Below are positions 1 through 9,284 of a stretch of DNA of 64,000 nucleotides, piece after piece. Source of the stretch: Gonocerus acuteangulatus (Eukaryota; Arthropoda; Insecta; Hemiptera; Coreidae). Within the stretch, counting starts at the first letter, position 1. Each line of letters opens with the position of its first letter. The translations under genes and the position numbers were made by a program. Under the pieces are notes generated by a model that was given only the letters and a program-made list of their open reading frames with translations, ran no database searches and was not told the origin of the DNA. The DNA lies in assembly GCA_946811695.1 (NCBI GenBank), contig OX328126.1, forward strand, positions 84,720,036 to 84,784,035. The letters are read 5' to 3'.

Positions 1-640
1 AAGTGTCAGATGTAAACACACCCTTATTGCTCGTGATACAAATATATATCTCAGACATAAATTATATCCTACACCTGAGATATATTTCCTGCGAGAAGTG
101 TCAGATGTAAACACACCCTTATTGCTCGTAATACAAATATATATCTCAGACATAAATTATATCCTACACCTGAGATATATTTCCTGCGAGAAGTGTCAGA
201 TGTAAACACACCCTTATTGCTCGTGATACAAATATATATCTCAGACATAAATTATATCCTACACCTGAGATATATTTCCTGCGAGAAGTGTCAGATGTAA
301 ACACACCTTTATTGCTTGTGATACAAATATATATCTCAAACATAAATTATATCCTACACCTGAGATATATTTCCTGCGAGAAGTGTCAGATGTAAACACA
401 CCCTTATTGCTCGTGATACAAATATATATCTCAGACATAAATTATATCCTACACCTGAGATATATTTCCTGCGAGAAGTGTCAGATGTAAACACACCCTT
501 ATTGCTCGTGATACAAATATATATCTCAGACATAAATTATATCCTACACCTGTGATATATTTCCTGCGAGAAGTGTCAGATGTAAACACACCCTTATTAC
601 TCGTGATACAAATATATATCTCAGACATAAATTTTGTGCA
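1..640. repeat. 95-bp tandem repeat (about 6.7 copies, cut by the window edge)
   Basis: The unit beginning AAGTGTCAGATG recurs at 1, 96, 191, 286, 381, 476 and 571, an exact 95-bp period, and breaks off near 635. Copies differ by only a few substitutions (for example TGCTTG for TGCTCG near 316 and a CTGTGA variant near 551). Each unit contains an 11-bp inverted repeat, ATATATCTCAG ... CTGAGATATAT, separated by about 20 bp, so each can form a hairpin. The array continues past the left edge. The short ORFs in it are by-products of the periodicity. Confidence 0.95.
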
Positions 641-734
641 GTTTACATTAGTCATAATTTCTGTCTGACATAAATAGTCTGCAATAACTATCAGACGTAA
701 ATGCACACTAACAATTTTGTCACCCCATCGAACA

Positions 735-910
735 TTACATCAGAATCTTTTTTAGTAGGCTTTAGAATGGTCACCTTCCATTTACCACGATTTCCCAACC
801 GTTATCGAGATATTTTCGAAATTATACAAAAATCCCAAAAATTTTCATGTCAATTAATGAAATATTTTATTTCTAGTACTTCCTTAACTCCAAACGGAAC
901 CAAAATTTAA
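735..910 (+). mobile_element. Fragment of the GCGCTAA-ended interspersed element
   Basis: This stretch resembles 50770-50955 and 49960-50130: a CAGAATCTTTTTT-like start, a middle around CACGATTTCCCAACCG, and the end CTTCCTTAACTCCAAACG. It is a diverged, truncated copy of the element described at 14478-15605 and 49735-51572. It lacks the terminal hairpin and the (TA)n core. No coding capacity is seen. Confidence 0.6.
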
Positions 911-922
911 CCTTAATCTTAG

Positions 923-1229
923 AACACAATTGACGAATGGCCTTCTAGCCATCGAGATAACAGACGTGAACAAATAATTCTTGCTAGACTAAGAATTGGA
1001 CATGATCGACTAACTCACGAATATCTTATGACTTATGACAAGACGAGATAAACCTATATGCAGTATATGTAACAATGAACTTAGGATTAAACACATACTT
1101 ACAGACTGCCAAAGACGATGCAACTTGAACATCCCGAATGATATGCAAGAACTCCTAGACAATGATAGCCAGTACATCAACACTATACTGACCTACCTCA
1201 AGAATACAGGACTATACAACCTTATTTGA
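923..1229 (+). pseudogene. Non-LTR retrotransposon ORF 3'-end relict (Jockey/I-like)
   Basis: Translation gives a RLRIGHDRLTH motif followed by CSIC and IKHILTDC. This is the conserved end of the long ORF of Jockey/I-type non-LTR retrotransposons, where RLRIGHTxLTH precedes a CxxC...HxxxxC zinc-knuckle-like cluster. The ORF ends in a YLKNTGLYNLI-type tail and a stop at 1229. A direct duplication of TTATGAC (1026-1032 and 1033-1039) shifts the frame between the RLRIGH part and the CxxC part, so the copy is dead. The upstream RT region is missing, which fits a truncated relic. Confidence 0.8.
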
Positions 1230-1427
1230 TGACAATAAGCACTGTTGACTTAAAAATAGCATTATACTTCCATAGATACTGGTACAATTTAACGGAGAAC
1301 ACAAAGTCTTTTACAGTTAAAATTTTATACAATTTTATACAAAGCTATGCTGATTGCTTAGAATGAATGGTTCGGAGGATGATGTTTTTTGATCATGTTG
1401 ATTGCCAATGACGCGGAAAACATCAAA

Positions 1428-1429
<2 letters not shown>

Positions 1430-1467
<38 letters not shown>
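1430..1467. repeat. (AT)n microsatellite
   Basis: About 19 dinucleotide units. It forms the boundary of the repeat that continues to 2235, as in the related copy near 46465, where the same sequence ends in a TATATA tract. Confidence 0.9.
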
Positions 1468-1472
<5 letters not shown>

Positions 1473-2235
1473 CACGTGTCTGCCTGTTTATTTATTTATT
1501 TTTTTGTTTGTTCCTTATACAAATCTACACCGTTTGACCGGTATTGACCAAACTTTGCACACAGGTAGGTCTTGATACGAGAAATCTCCTAGGCTAGGTC
1601 AAAATAGTCAAATTTCAAAATTAGGTCAAAAGGTCAAAAGTTTTGTTCAAGAAAAATTGGCTAAATTGAACCATTCAGATTGTGACGGCCATTTTGAATC
1701 GACTCCTACTGGCCTCTGTCGGCTGTTAGATGAAGTGCTGTTGTGCTGGCCTCTGCCGGTATCACGACTACTACTGGCCCCTGTCGGCTGTTAGATGAAG
1801 TGCTCTTGTGCTGGCCTCTGCCGGTATCACGACTACTACTGGCCTCTGTCGCCAGTTAGATGAAGTGCTCTTGTGCTGGCCTCTGCCGGTATCTCGACTA
1901 CTACTGACCTCTGTCGGCTGTTAGATGAAGTGCTTTTGTGCTGGCCTCTGCCGCTATCACGACTACTACTGACCTCTGTCGGCTGTTAGATGAAGTGCTG
2001 TTGTGCTGGCCTCTGCCGACATCACGACTACTACTGGCCTCTGTCGGCTGTTAGATGAAGTGCTGTTGTGCTGGCCTCTGCCGGTATCATTATGAACTAA
2101 AACAAATTCACATCGTTTGACCGATTTTCGTAACTGGGTATATACAACTAGGTGTCAAGTAGATCTTGATACGCGGAGAGTCATAGACAGAAAGTAGGTG
2201 TAGCATGGCACACTGGGTAACAGCTAGTAATAAAT
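1468..2235 (-). mobile_element. TA-tract-ended interspersed repeat, internally tandem
   Basis: After the (AT)n tract come AAATCACGTGTCTGCCTG and ACAAATCTACACCGTTTGAC. These are the reverse complement of the end of the 45515-46475 array (CAAACGGTGTAGATTTGT ... CAGACACGTGATTTTTATATA). The two loci are therefore copies of one family in opposite orientation. The body here holds the 65-bp tandem array at 1711-2098, and partial family sequence resumes at 2099-2200. No ORF is seen. The class is not determined; Helitron-like or RTE-tail elements often end in such TA tracts. Confidence 0.65.
1711..2098. repeat. 65-bp tandem repeat, about 6 copies
   Basis: GGCCTCTGTCGG-type starts occur at 1711, 1776, 1841, 1906, 1971 and 2036, an exact 65-bp period. 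The unit carries two related half-motifs (CTGGCCTCTGTCGG and CTGGCCTCTGCCGG), so it probably arose from a shorter duplication. It is GC-richer than its surroundings. Confidence 0.92.
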
Positions 2236-2334
2236 AAATATCTATCTTAGATCAGATGAATGACAAACGTGTAAAACAATATATATAACTCGCGAATAAG
2301 GCGGAAGGTCAATAAAAAATTTTATTATCTTTAT

Positions 2335-2379
2335 CTTCCCTTCATGTTTCGCACCCTTATTGGTGCCTCTTCAGGGGAA
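2335..2379 (-). ncRNA. Hammerhead-ribozyme-like motif, left arm (cleavage site changed)
   Basis: On the - strand the order is CTGAAGA, stem II GGCACC/GGGTGC with an AATAA-type loop, then GAAA. The flanking stem I strands are TTCCCC and GGGAAG. The catalytic core CUGANGA...GAAA is intact. The expected GUA cleavage triplet reads GAA in CATGAAGGG, so the U needed at position 16.1 is lost. Cleavage is therefore unlikely in this copy. Confidence 0.6.
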
Positions 2380-2547
2380 CACTCAACTTGAGGAATGGAA
2401 CCTTCCACTAGCAGCACTGGTCGATAATCGATCAGCTGACTATTTGACACCATATTGGATTCGTTCAGTCAATGACCAGTTTACACGAGGCCCTGCTAGT
2501 GGAAGGTTCCATTCCTCAAGTTGAGGCTGAATTTAATGTTTAAGTGT

Positions 2548-2593
2548 TTTCCCCTGAAGAGGCACCAATAAGGGTGCGGAACATGTAGGGAAG
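2548..2593 (+). ncRNA. Hammerhead-ribozyme-like motif, right arm (core A13 changed)
   Basis: Stem I TTTCCC pairs with GGGAAG at 2588-2593. The core is CTGAAGA at 2554-2560, then stem II GGCACC/GGGTGC, then GGAA where GAAA is expected. The very short palindromic stem III ACATGT and the GTA cleavage triplet are present. The fold is complete except for the substitution at A13. The minimal stem III is typical of hammerheads in Penelope-like elements, which are thought to act as dimers. Confidence 0.6.
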
Positions 2594-2650
2594 ATAAATG
2601 AAAAGTGTAAATGTGTGTGGCTTAATTTTATTGACCTTCGAGTTATATAT

Positions 2651-3770
2651 ATTGGAGCTAAGGGTCATTTAATGAATAATTATAAAAGTGTAAAACAAGT
2701 TTCAACTGAAGCAAGCGTTTTTGAATACCCAAACAGAAAATTAGTTTGGAATGCTATTTGCATCCGTGCGAAACTATTTGCATTTTAATGTTTGGCCCAC
2801 AACATGACAAAGGTTGCTCGTACCTGATCTGTAAGGATGAAGAAACGGTATAATATTTAAAGGTGCCAGGAAACCTTGCACTTCTTCTAACGATGTTAAA
2901 AATTCCCTAAAACACATCGGAACCTGAGATCATGAAAGATATTTCTAAGGGCGCAGTAAAAAAGGTAGGTAAGGAAGTTTTAAAGAATTCATTAGATACA
3001 AAAAGATTCTCAAGGAGCTGGTTTTGAAAGGCACAGTTCCAATGATTCCTTCAAAACCTGACGAAATCTTGAGAAAGAGAGAGAAGATTCTTTCAAAAGA
3101 ATCAGCCCTCAAAGGTGAAGTCCTTATTAAAGGAAAGCCTCCTTGGACTTATCACAATGTAAATAATGCTTCGTGTTCCTTTTCAGTTTACCATTTCAAA
3201 AGCACCAAGTGATTTTTCCTTTCCTATCTACAGCCTAACCCATTTATCTTAGTTACTATTCAGGCTAAAACACAAGTCAAGATGGCAAAAATCTGCGTTT
3301 TCTAGCGTCTTTACTTATAATGCTTATTGCTGTTGTGGTCTGAACAATTTTTCGCTTTAATGATACGAATCAAACACTTCCAACACCATTTTCTTCGACT
3401 AATATTGCATACGATTTGAGGCGCATTAATAACTTGAGTTTGAGCCGATTTTGGTACATAGACAGATAAATAGTCTTTATTAGGCAACAACAAAAAAAAA
3501 AAACGTAACAAAAGAACAAAACAAACTGTAACAAATTATACAAGCGTGGCTACAGGAATATATTGTAGGCGAAACAATTGCTATAATACTAAATACATAT
3601 AACTTTGAAGACTAATACTCTTGGCTAACAGCCATCAGAGAGAAGTAACACCAACCATAATAATAGCTTTAGTATGTGATAAAAACAAAAATCAAAAAAG
3701 GCAAAAATATTTTAATAACCATATTTTAATATAATTATACAATCTAAAATTATTAATTAAATATCTGCTA
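2651..3770. other. No recognised feature
   Basis: AT-rich DNA. The longest + strand ORF (3024-3212, 62 residues, Lys/Glu-rich) has no recognisable domain, no evident splice context and no GC rise like that of the real exons. I see no repeat copy elsewhere in the window. Confidence 0.5.
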
Positions 3771-3774
3771 CACG

Positions 3775-4672
3775 GAGAAAAAAAACAGGCTGCTCGCATC
3801 TACTTTCAGGCTGCCTGCAGCCTGAAAACTGTGACTCAGTGCCAGTATTTTGAAATAGGACATTTTAGTCTAAAATAGGATTCCACATATTTTAGCCTAA
3901 AATAGGATTCTACTAGTTAGAGTGCACGCATTTTATAATAGAGTGCTGGAATGCTAATTCTGCATCCTATAGTAGAGTTCTCACACCCAAGCTAGCATCC
4001 AACAATAGAGTGCCCAGCACTCTACTTTCAAGTGCGTACCCCTAGACTTTAGATTGCTGGCACTCTGATACTCGCTTCTAGCAGCCTACCCATATAGGCT
4101 GCGAGCATCCTGATGTTTGCTTCCTGTATCCTACCTCTATAGGCTGCTAGCATCCTATATGGATGGGTTACATTGATCCCATCCATATAGGATGCTAGCA
4201 GCCTACAGACAGATGACTTTATTATGTGGATAAAAAAGAACAAAGGTAAATTCAGAGTAATAATAATAAGACTTTATTTGGGTGTAATTTGCATATACAC
4301 TTCTTAACAAGTAGATATTTACAAGTAGGTATGAGGTATACACTTTTTAACAAATATAGTATTAGGTATTACCTACTTGTAAATATCTACTTGTTAAGAA
4401 GTGTATATGTATATTACACCAAAATAAAGTCTCATTATTATTACTCTGAATTTACCTTTGTTCTTTTTTATCCACATAATAAAGTCATCTCTCTGTAGGC
4501 TGCTAGCATTCCAGCACCCTATTATAAAGTGCGGGCACTCTAACTAGTGGAATCCTATTTTAGGCTGAAATATGTGGAATCCTATTTCAGACTAAAATGT
4601 CATATTTCAAAATACTGGCACTGAGTCACAGTTTTCAGGCTGCCGGCAGGCTGTTTTTTTTCTCAATGTACA
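3775..4672. mobile_element. Long foldback element, about 0.9 kb
   Basis: Ends are inverted repeats: ...GAGAAAAAAAACAGGCTGC near 3775 and GCAGGCTGTTTTTTTTCTC near 4650-4668. The outer arms (about 3775-3960 and 4505-4672) contain matching blocks, including CAGTGCCAGTATTTTGAAATA and AAATAGGATTCCACATATTT. The inner arms (4205-4345 and 4350-4490) are near-perfect complements, for example CACTTCTTAACAAGTAGATA and its complement. The left side carries an extra block (3960-4204) with its own palindrome. No transposase ORF is present. Confidence 0.85.
4137..4206. repeat. Nested palindrome inside the foldback element
   Basis: TATAGGCTGCTAGCATCCTA and TGGATGGG are followed by a spacer of about 10 bp (TTACATTGAT), then CCCATCCATATAGGATGCTA and GCAGCCTAC. 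The arms are about 30 bp each. The CTAGCATCC and GTAGGCTGC words recur through 3960-4210, so this block looks like local tandem and inverted duplication inside the left arm. Confidence 0.75.
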
Positions 4673-4799
4673 TAATAGTAAATTACTGTACCTAATAATT
4701 AACATATAATTTATATATTATATTTATATTTTATGTATTCCAAATTTACTAAAATGCACACATACATACAATTGTTTTAATATCACACTCCTCCATTTT

Positions 4800-4801
<2 letters not shown>

Positions 4802-4851
<50 letters not shown>
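4802..4851. repeat. (TA)n microsatellite
   Basis: About 25 dinucleotide units, about 50 bp upstream of the hammerhead motif. A second (TA)n at 5003-5039 lies on its other side, so the motif sits in a segment bounded by TA tracts. Confidence 0.95.
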
Positions 4852-4855
<4 letters not shown>

Positions 4856-4903
4856 AATGAGTCTTAATGTGGGTGGCGAGCGCACCACACATGGGGATTT
4901 AAT

Positions 4904-4947
4904 GGCCCCTGAGGAGGTGGCATAAAGGCCACGAAACATGTAGGGCA
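4904..4947 (+). ncRNA. Hammerhead ribozyme motif with intact core
   Basis: Stem I GCCC (4905-4908) pairs with GGGC (4943-4946). CTGAGGA at 4909-4915 fits CUGANGA. Stem II is GTGGC (4917-4921) with GCCAC (4928-4932). GAAA lies at 4933-4936, followed by the palindromic mini stem III ACATGT and the cleavage triplet GUA ending at 4942. All invariant hammerhead residues are present. The ACATGTAGGG tail is shared with the foldback elements at 2281 and 52818, so this is probably a solo part of the same Penelope-like family. A stem III this short usually works only in dimers or tandem transcripts. Activity is inferred, not shown. Confidence 0.7.
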
Positions 4948-4998
4948 AGCCAAGAATAAAGTAGTACATAAGAAAAAGGAGTAATATTTTTTAACCTG

Positions 4999-5002
<4 letters not shown>

Positions 5003-5039
<37 letters not shown>
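5003..5039. repeat. (TA)n microsatellite
   Basis: About 15 TA units ending in GTATATA, directly abutting the CAGT end of the pogo-like element, whose TA target site falls in this tract. Confidence 0.9.
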
Positions 5040-6184
5040 CAGTAGACTCTTCCAAATCCGGCGTCGTCGGGACCGGGGTACAGTCAGATTAGAGAAAACG
5101 CCGGATTAAAGAATTCAGTTAGAAGCGGTCTTTTTTGTATATGAAAAAACAATTATTATTTGAGGATACAATAACATGTACCATTTTTAATATTGCATAT
5201 TTTAGTACAATTTGGGTACCGAATTATAAAATAAATTCAAAATATATAAAAGCTTGCATGTAAATCATGCGTTCCAGCCGCAGGAAACATGTATTTTCTT
5301 AGTATAAACACAAGTTGCTGCCTCTAAAACGAAACATATATGCCTTCTTTGACTTCCATTCAATGATATACCATGAATCTAATGTTTGGAAGGGAAGGTT
5401 TTCTAGGAACCCTCGAGCCAGTCAAGCTCCGGCGAGTTCCGACATCCGTCACTCATTCCTCTCGGAGAACGCCGGATACGGCTGCACCTACATTGGAACC
5501 GTGTTTCTCCCGATCCGATCCGATCCGATTTCGTTTGATCGACAACGGCTGACAGCGGCAGACGTGATTGCCTACATTGATCTCGACCCGACCCGATCCG
5601 ATTTAGTCACAGCTCGTCAGTAATGATCTCGTAGTGAAGTGAAAATCAGTGATTAAGTTAAGAAATACCACCTAATAAGCATAGAAACCTTCGATTAGGT
5701 TGAATGTTGGAGGTAAGAGGAGTATTGGTATTCATATTTTAAAATTATTTATAAGAAAGGTAACTAGACGGTTATAAGCATTGGAAGGTTTAGTCGTTGG
5801 ATGGTTATAAACATTTTTCCACGCAATTTAATAAACAAGGGAAACAAAAAACAAAACTGTGAATTGACAAAGTTGTTCTAAATGTTATTTCCTTTGATAT
5901 AAAAAAATAAAATGCATTGAAATCGGTTAAGATTTAGAACCTGTAGACCTTTTTGAAACACAATATGTGGGTTGGCGCCATTTTGCTTCGTCGGTCCAAA
6001 ATCGGTCGAGAAACAAACATGTTTGAATGACCAAGAATCGGTGGCCGTTGGATTGGATCGGGTCGGGACCAATGTAGGCGCCTCCATCTAGATGCATGTG
6101 TTTGTTTTTCTTCCGACAGTCGGTGACTATTGGATCGGATCGGAACGGGTCCACTGTAGGTGCATCCTAAGGGAGAGTCTACTG
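5040..6184. mobile_element. pogo/Tigger-like non-autonomous DNA transposon
   Basis: The ends are CAGTAGACTCTTCC at 5040 and GGGAGAGTCTACTG at 6184, an imperfect terminal inverted repeat starting CAGT, and each side is flanked by TA. CAGT ends, a GACTCT stretch, CCGGAT-rich subterminal sequence and a TA target duplication are characteristic of the pogo branch of Tc1/mariner. The internal sequence has no transposase. The right arm beyond about 16 bp is replaced by the nested element at 5477-6170. Confidence 0.75.
5477..6170. mobile_element. Nested MITE-like element, GGCTGCACCTACATTGG ends
   Basis: The left end is GGCTGCACCTACATTGGAAC. The right end, read from 6170 backwards, is GGATGCACCTACAGTGGAC. 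The subterminal regions share CCGATCCGATCC-type runs in inverted orientation. A second copy of the left end occurs at 45393 (GGCTGCACATACATTGGGC), again followed by GATCCGATCCGATCCGATTT. No ORF. The superfamily is undetermined because a target duplication could not be fixed inside the host transposon. Confidence 0.6.
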
Positions 6185-6899
6185 TATATTGTATTTAAAC
6201 GAACTAATCTGGAATGTCTTTAGGTATGCAGCTACTGCGTGAAGAATCTTTAAATATTTGCAGGGTTAATTATTGAAAAAAATTAATTAATATGTTTGAT
6301 AATTACCTTTAAATTTTTGACCATATATTTACAAAGCTAATCGCCTCCGTTGCTAAGCTCCACAAATAAATAAATAAAGATTTTAAAAGTATGCAGGCTT
6401 CGACTAAATGGGCATGCAATTATTTATCAGGAAAATTACATAAGACCTGAGAAATTTATTTAATGTCTCCTAGGAATTAGTAATTGCCCATTTATATTAG
6501 AAGAGAACGGAAATTCATTGAGTGTGACTGTAAGCCTGCAATTTCTCTGAACAATTGCTGTATAGTTCTTACTAAAGGAGCTATTGTAGAGTTTAATTGA
6601 ATCGGTGTGTAACCTCATTGTGTTCTCCTATTAGTGAGGCACTATAGAGGCACTCACCCTTCACCAATAGGCCAGCTTCACTCAATACTGTATTCAGCTG
6701 TACTGCTTGTGTAGGCGATTGACATTTTAGGAATGGCTTTGGAATAACACTAGATTATAGTAGCCAGGAAACTCATTGGCAAAATTGTATTAGACCCGAA
6801 TTAAAAAATACAACGGGAGTCTGGACAAATTAACAAGCTTTTCTCAGATAAATTAAATGACAATTTCTGCTTCCTTAAAAATTACTTCTATCCCTCTGG
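6185..6899. other. No recognised feature
   Basis: AT-rich sequence with no ORF above background, no repeat partner seen in the window, and no RNA gene signal. Confidence 0.5.
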
Positions 6900-7441
6900 A
6901 AACGTTAAAAAATGTTCTTTTATGTTGGTCTTCATTTGCAGCAGTCAACTTCCATCATCTAATGAGGTGCGTAATCTGGACCTTCTACTAGACAGCAGAC
7001 TCACATGGAACCCACACACTCGACTGAAAAGACAAGAGCTGAACAGGAGATTTGGACTCTTACGAAGACTAGTTGAACCTACTTCAAAGCTTACGAAACA
7101 CAACAAACTCACTATATACAAAACTATAATCAGACCTATTTAGACTTAAGGACATGAATTATGGGGAACACCGAAACACTCAAACATACATCGAATACAA
7201 CCTTTCCAAACCAATGTCCTTCGTAGAATAGTCAATGCTACCTTTTAGGTCTCTAACAAAACCCTACATAACGACCTAAATATTCCCTTTGTAAGAGATC
7301 TTCTCAAATTGCCGATTCCTAACGTTTTATTCCAATTCCCACGCAAATCCTAGAGGCCAATCCCTATCCACTCGAACCCATCCAGAAGACCTTAGAGATG
7401 AGGCTTAAGAGACTTTTGCCTCGTGACCAGCTACCCTAATT
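6900..7441 (+). pseudogene. Jockey-type retrotransposon reverse transcriptase C-terminal relict
   Basis: Translation from about 6940 reads EVRNLDLLLDSRLTWNPH, then a TIYKTIIRPI motif at about 7115. After an in-frame stop at 7141 it continues with GHELWGTPKHSNI and NVLRRIVNAT. This order (YLGxxLDSRLTW; LYKxIIKPIxxYGxxLWG; FQxxxLRxIxNAPWYVSN; LHxDLxIPxV) is the canonical region after the catalytic domain of Jockey-clade non-LTR reverse transcriptases. Several stops and indels occur (7141, and again near 7246), and the catalytic palm lies upstream and is missing. The tail at 7317-7441 resembles 44405-44515. Confidence 0.85.
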
Positions 7442-7522
7442 GCGGCTAAACAGCGAGAATAAACATACAGTCATCCCCCAATGAAAATCATATTATCGAA
7501 ACAACAAACAAATTTTATTATT

Positions 7523-8048
7523 GGGTCTTTTGTATAATAAGCATACACTTTTCAAGAACTAGTAACAGTTACTCTACTGTTACTTTACTAAACTCTAGGT
7601 TATGTTTACAAAACAAGATAAATGCTTGTTTATAAAAAAGAAAATAACTTTATTTAATACTGAACAAAATAAATCATGCTGAAGGTGGCCAATCTTCAAA
7701 CATTGAATGCAATATTTTATGAAATAGGTCTTCCTTCTCATATCTTCTTCTCCACACAAATATGAATCCAATAATGCCCTACTTGTTCTCATTTTATGAA
7801 GTCTGGAGCACTTTTTCTCAGAATGGATTAATCCCTTCTTCTGAAGAAACCGGACTGAAACTTTCACATTAGATATTAACTGGCTTAACTTAAGCAAATT
7901 CATTGTTAGTGTTTTTCATGTAAATCTGATAAATGAATGCGTTTAAATACAGAATTCGGTTAGAGGTGAATCATATGTTCCAAATAATAATAAAATGAGT
8001 AACTGTTACTAGTTCTTGAAAAGTGTATGCTTATTATACAAAAGACCC
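7523..8048. mobile_element. 526-bp MITE with 52-bp TIRs and 8-bp target duplication
   Basis: The terminal inverted repeats match over 52 bp: 7523-7574, starting GGGTCTTTTGTATAATAAGC, and the complement at 7997-8048. Both ends are flanked by the direct repeat TTATTATT (7515-7522 and 8049-8056). An 8-bp duplication is typical of hAT, P or Merlin-type transposases; the GGGTC start is not the usual hAT CAG end, so the superfamily is open. The interior (with a 102-residue - strand ORF) shows no transposase motif. Identical TIRs point to a fairly recent insertion. Confidence 0.9.
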
Positions 8049-8056
8049 TTATTATT

Positions 8057-9019
8057 TGCAGAAACGACCGGTTCACTGAAGCATCAACGTAATATCTAGA
8101 CAATCTAGTTGGTTGCTGGTGGCTTCTGCTGAGAAACACATTCGGCATATAACGTACACACACTTATACAAAAAAACTTATTTGACATATAAGAAATTTA
8201 AACCCTTTTTATTATAACAGCAGGTACCGTAAAAAAAAATATTTCTTGCAAATTTGAGAATCGAAGATACAATGACGAAAGCCAGATGACTGAAACTGCT
8301 GTACCAATTTGTACAACAGTGATCTTACCGAAAACACATATCTTTACAGACTAACAATTACGACGTACTTGACGACATGAGAGTACTTAAAATAGCAGCC
8401 ACCATATGGAAAAAATATATTTTATATATCCTACAAATATTAAACGGAAATATTCAATAACATAACTTCTGTAATTGAGTTTATTGGACAGAATTAGTTC
8501 AAAACATATAAACAGAGAAACTTTAAAATTTATTATCTTCATATCCTTGACAATTTTAATTAAACCCTAAACAATCTTATCGGCCCCGTTATGAACTCCA
8601 TAAACTGTCTGAACAGGAACCATTATTGGACTAACAATAGCAGGGTTCATAAACAAAGGGTATTTTCTACCTAATACATACACTCCTGTTCAGCTCATTT
8701 GATATTCAATATTAACTCAATATCAGAAGCACACATGCAGCTCGCAGCGCTGTTTCCTTTGTACCAAGCTTGTACATGAAACTAACTTCAACAATGTAAT
8801 GTTTCCATTAAACAATCATTATATTCACTTTCTCCGTAATAATGGTTGAGATATTCATTATCGAAATTTAATGTCAACGGGTTCGATGAGTGCCAAATCA
8901 AAATGTTGTGAATTTCGAATTTTCTTCATGAGAAAATTAATAAAAAAAAAAAAATCATGAAATCCCAAAACGAAAATAGCCTATTAAAATTTAATAGCCA
9001 CTTAATATACAAGAAGATT
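8057..9019. other. No recognised feature
   Basis: AT-rich DNA without convincing ORFs or repeats. The GC content and codon structure seen in the LRR exons are absent. Confidence 0.5.
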
Positions 9020-9165
9020 AGATAGTTAGCTGTCGAAGTGATAAGCAAACATGGAATAGTTGGGATTCTGCTAAAAAGAAACCTCAATACGATTTTTGTA
9101 AAAAAAAAAACTATATTCAGGACGTTTCGGCTACTCTTTGGTAGCCTTCGTCAGCTAAAATGACA
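9020..9165 (-). mobile_element. Penelope-like element terminal fragment carrying a hammerhead
   Basis: The - strand sequence matches the + strand of 15729-15875 block by block: hammerhead, AATCGTATTGAGGTTTCTTT, a CCCAAC.ATTCCA segment, then GCTAACTATCTAATCTTC. The two copies are in opposite orientation. No reverse transcriptase or endonuclease is attached, so these are short terminal pieces. Confidence 0.65.
9113..9160 (-). ncRNA. Hammerhead ribozyme motif with intact core
   Basis: On the - strand: stem I TTTTAG (complement of 9155-9160), CTGACGA (9148-9154), a perfect 6-bp stem II GGCTAC/GTAGCC, GAAA (9125-9128), mini stem III ACGT, and a GUC cleavage triplet (9121-9123). The returning stem I strand CTGAAT (9115-9120) pairs with TTTTAG using one G-U. 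Every invariant core residue is present. The near-absent stem III matches the minimal hammerheads known from Penelope-like retroelements. Confidence 0.72.
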
Positions 9166-9284
9166 AGAAACAAAGAAAAAAAAATAGAAATTAATACACA
9201 GAAAAAAAGTTTATAAGTAAGATAAATGACAGGTCTATAAATAAAATTCAACTTATTATAAAAGAACAATTTGCTGTTAAATTA

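Larger units (their letters stand above)
2281..2650. mobile_element. Foldback element with a hammerhead motif in each arm (copy 1)
   Basis: The left arm begins with ATATATAACTCG and GGCGGAAGGTCAATAA. The right arm ends with TTATTGACCTTCGAGTTATATAT. The arms share TTGAGGAATGGAACCTTCCA and its complement, and CACCAATAAGGGTGC and its complement. The spacer carries GATTCGTTCAGTCAATGACC, which also occurs in the second copy at 52818-53289. There is no ORF. The CUGANGA/GAAA motifs are described separately and suggest a Penelope-like retroelement origin; Penelope-type elements often sit in inverted partial copies. Confidence 0.75.

Noticed and set aside
3024..3212. Lys/Glu-rich 62-residue ORF as an upstream exon of the LRR gene
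   Set aside because: No LRR pattern, no matching splice phase or sites, and AT-rich codon use unlike the four exons.
5878..6154. - strand ORFs of 69-75 residues near 6 kb
   Set aside because: They run over the GATCCGATCC-rich subterminal part of the nested MITE; no domain, no conservation signal.
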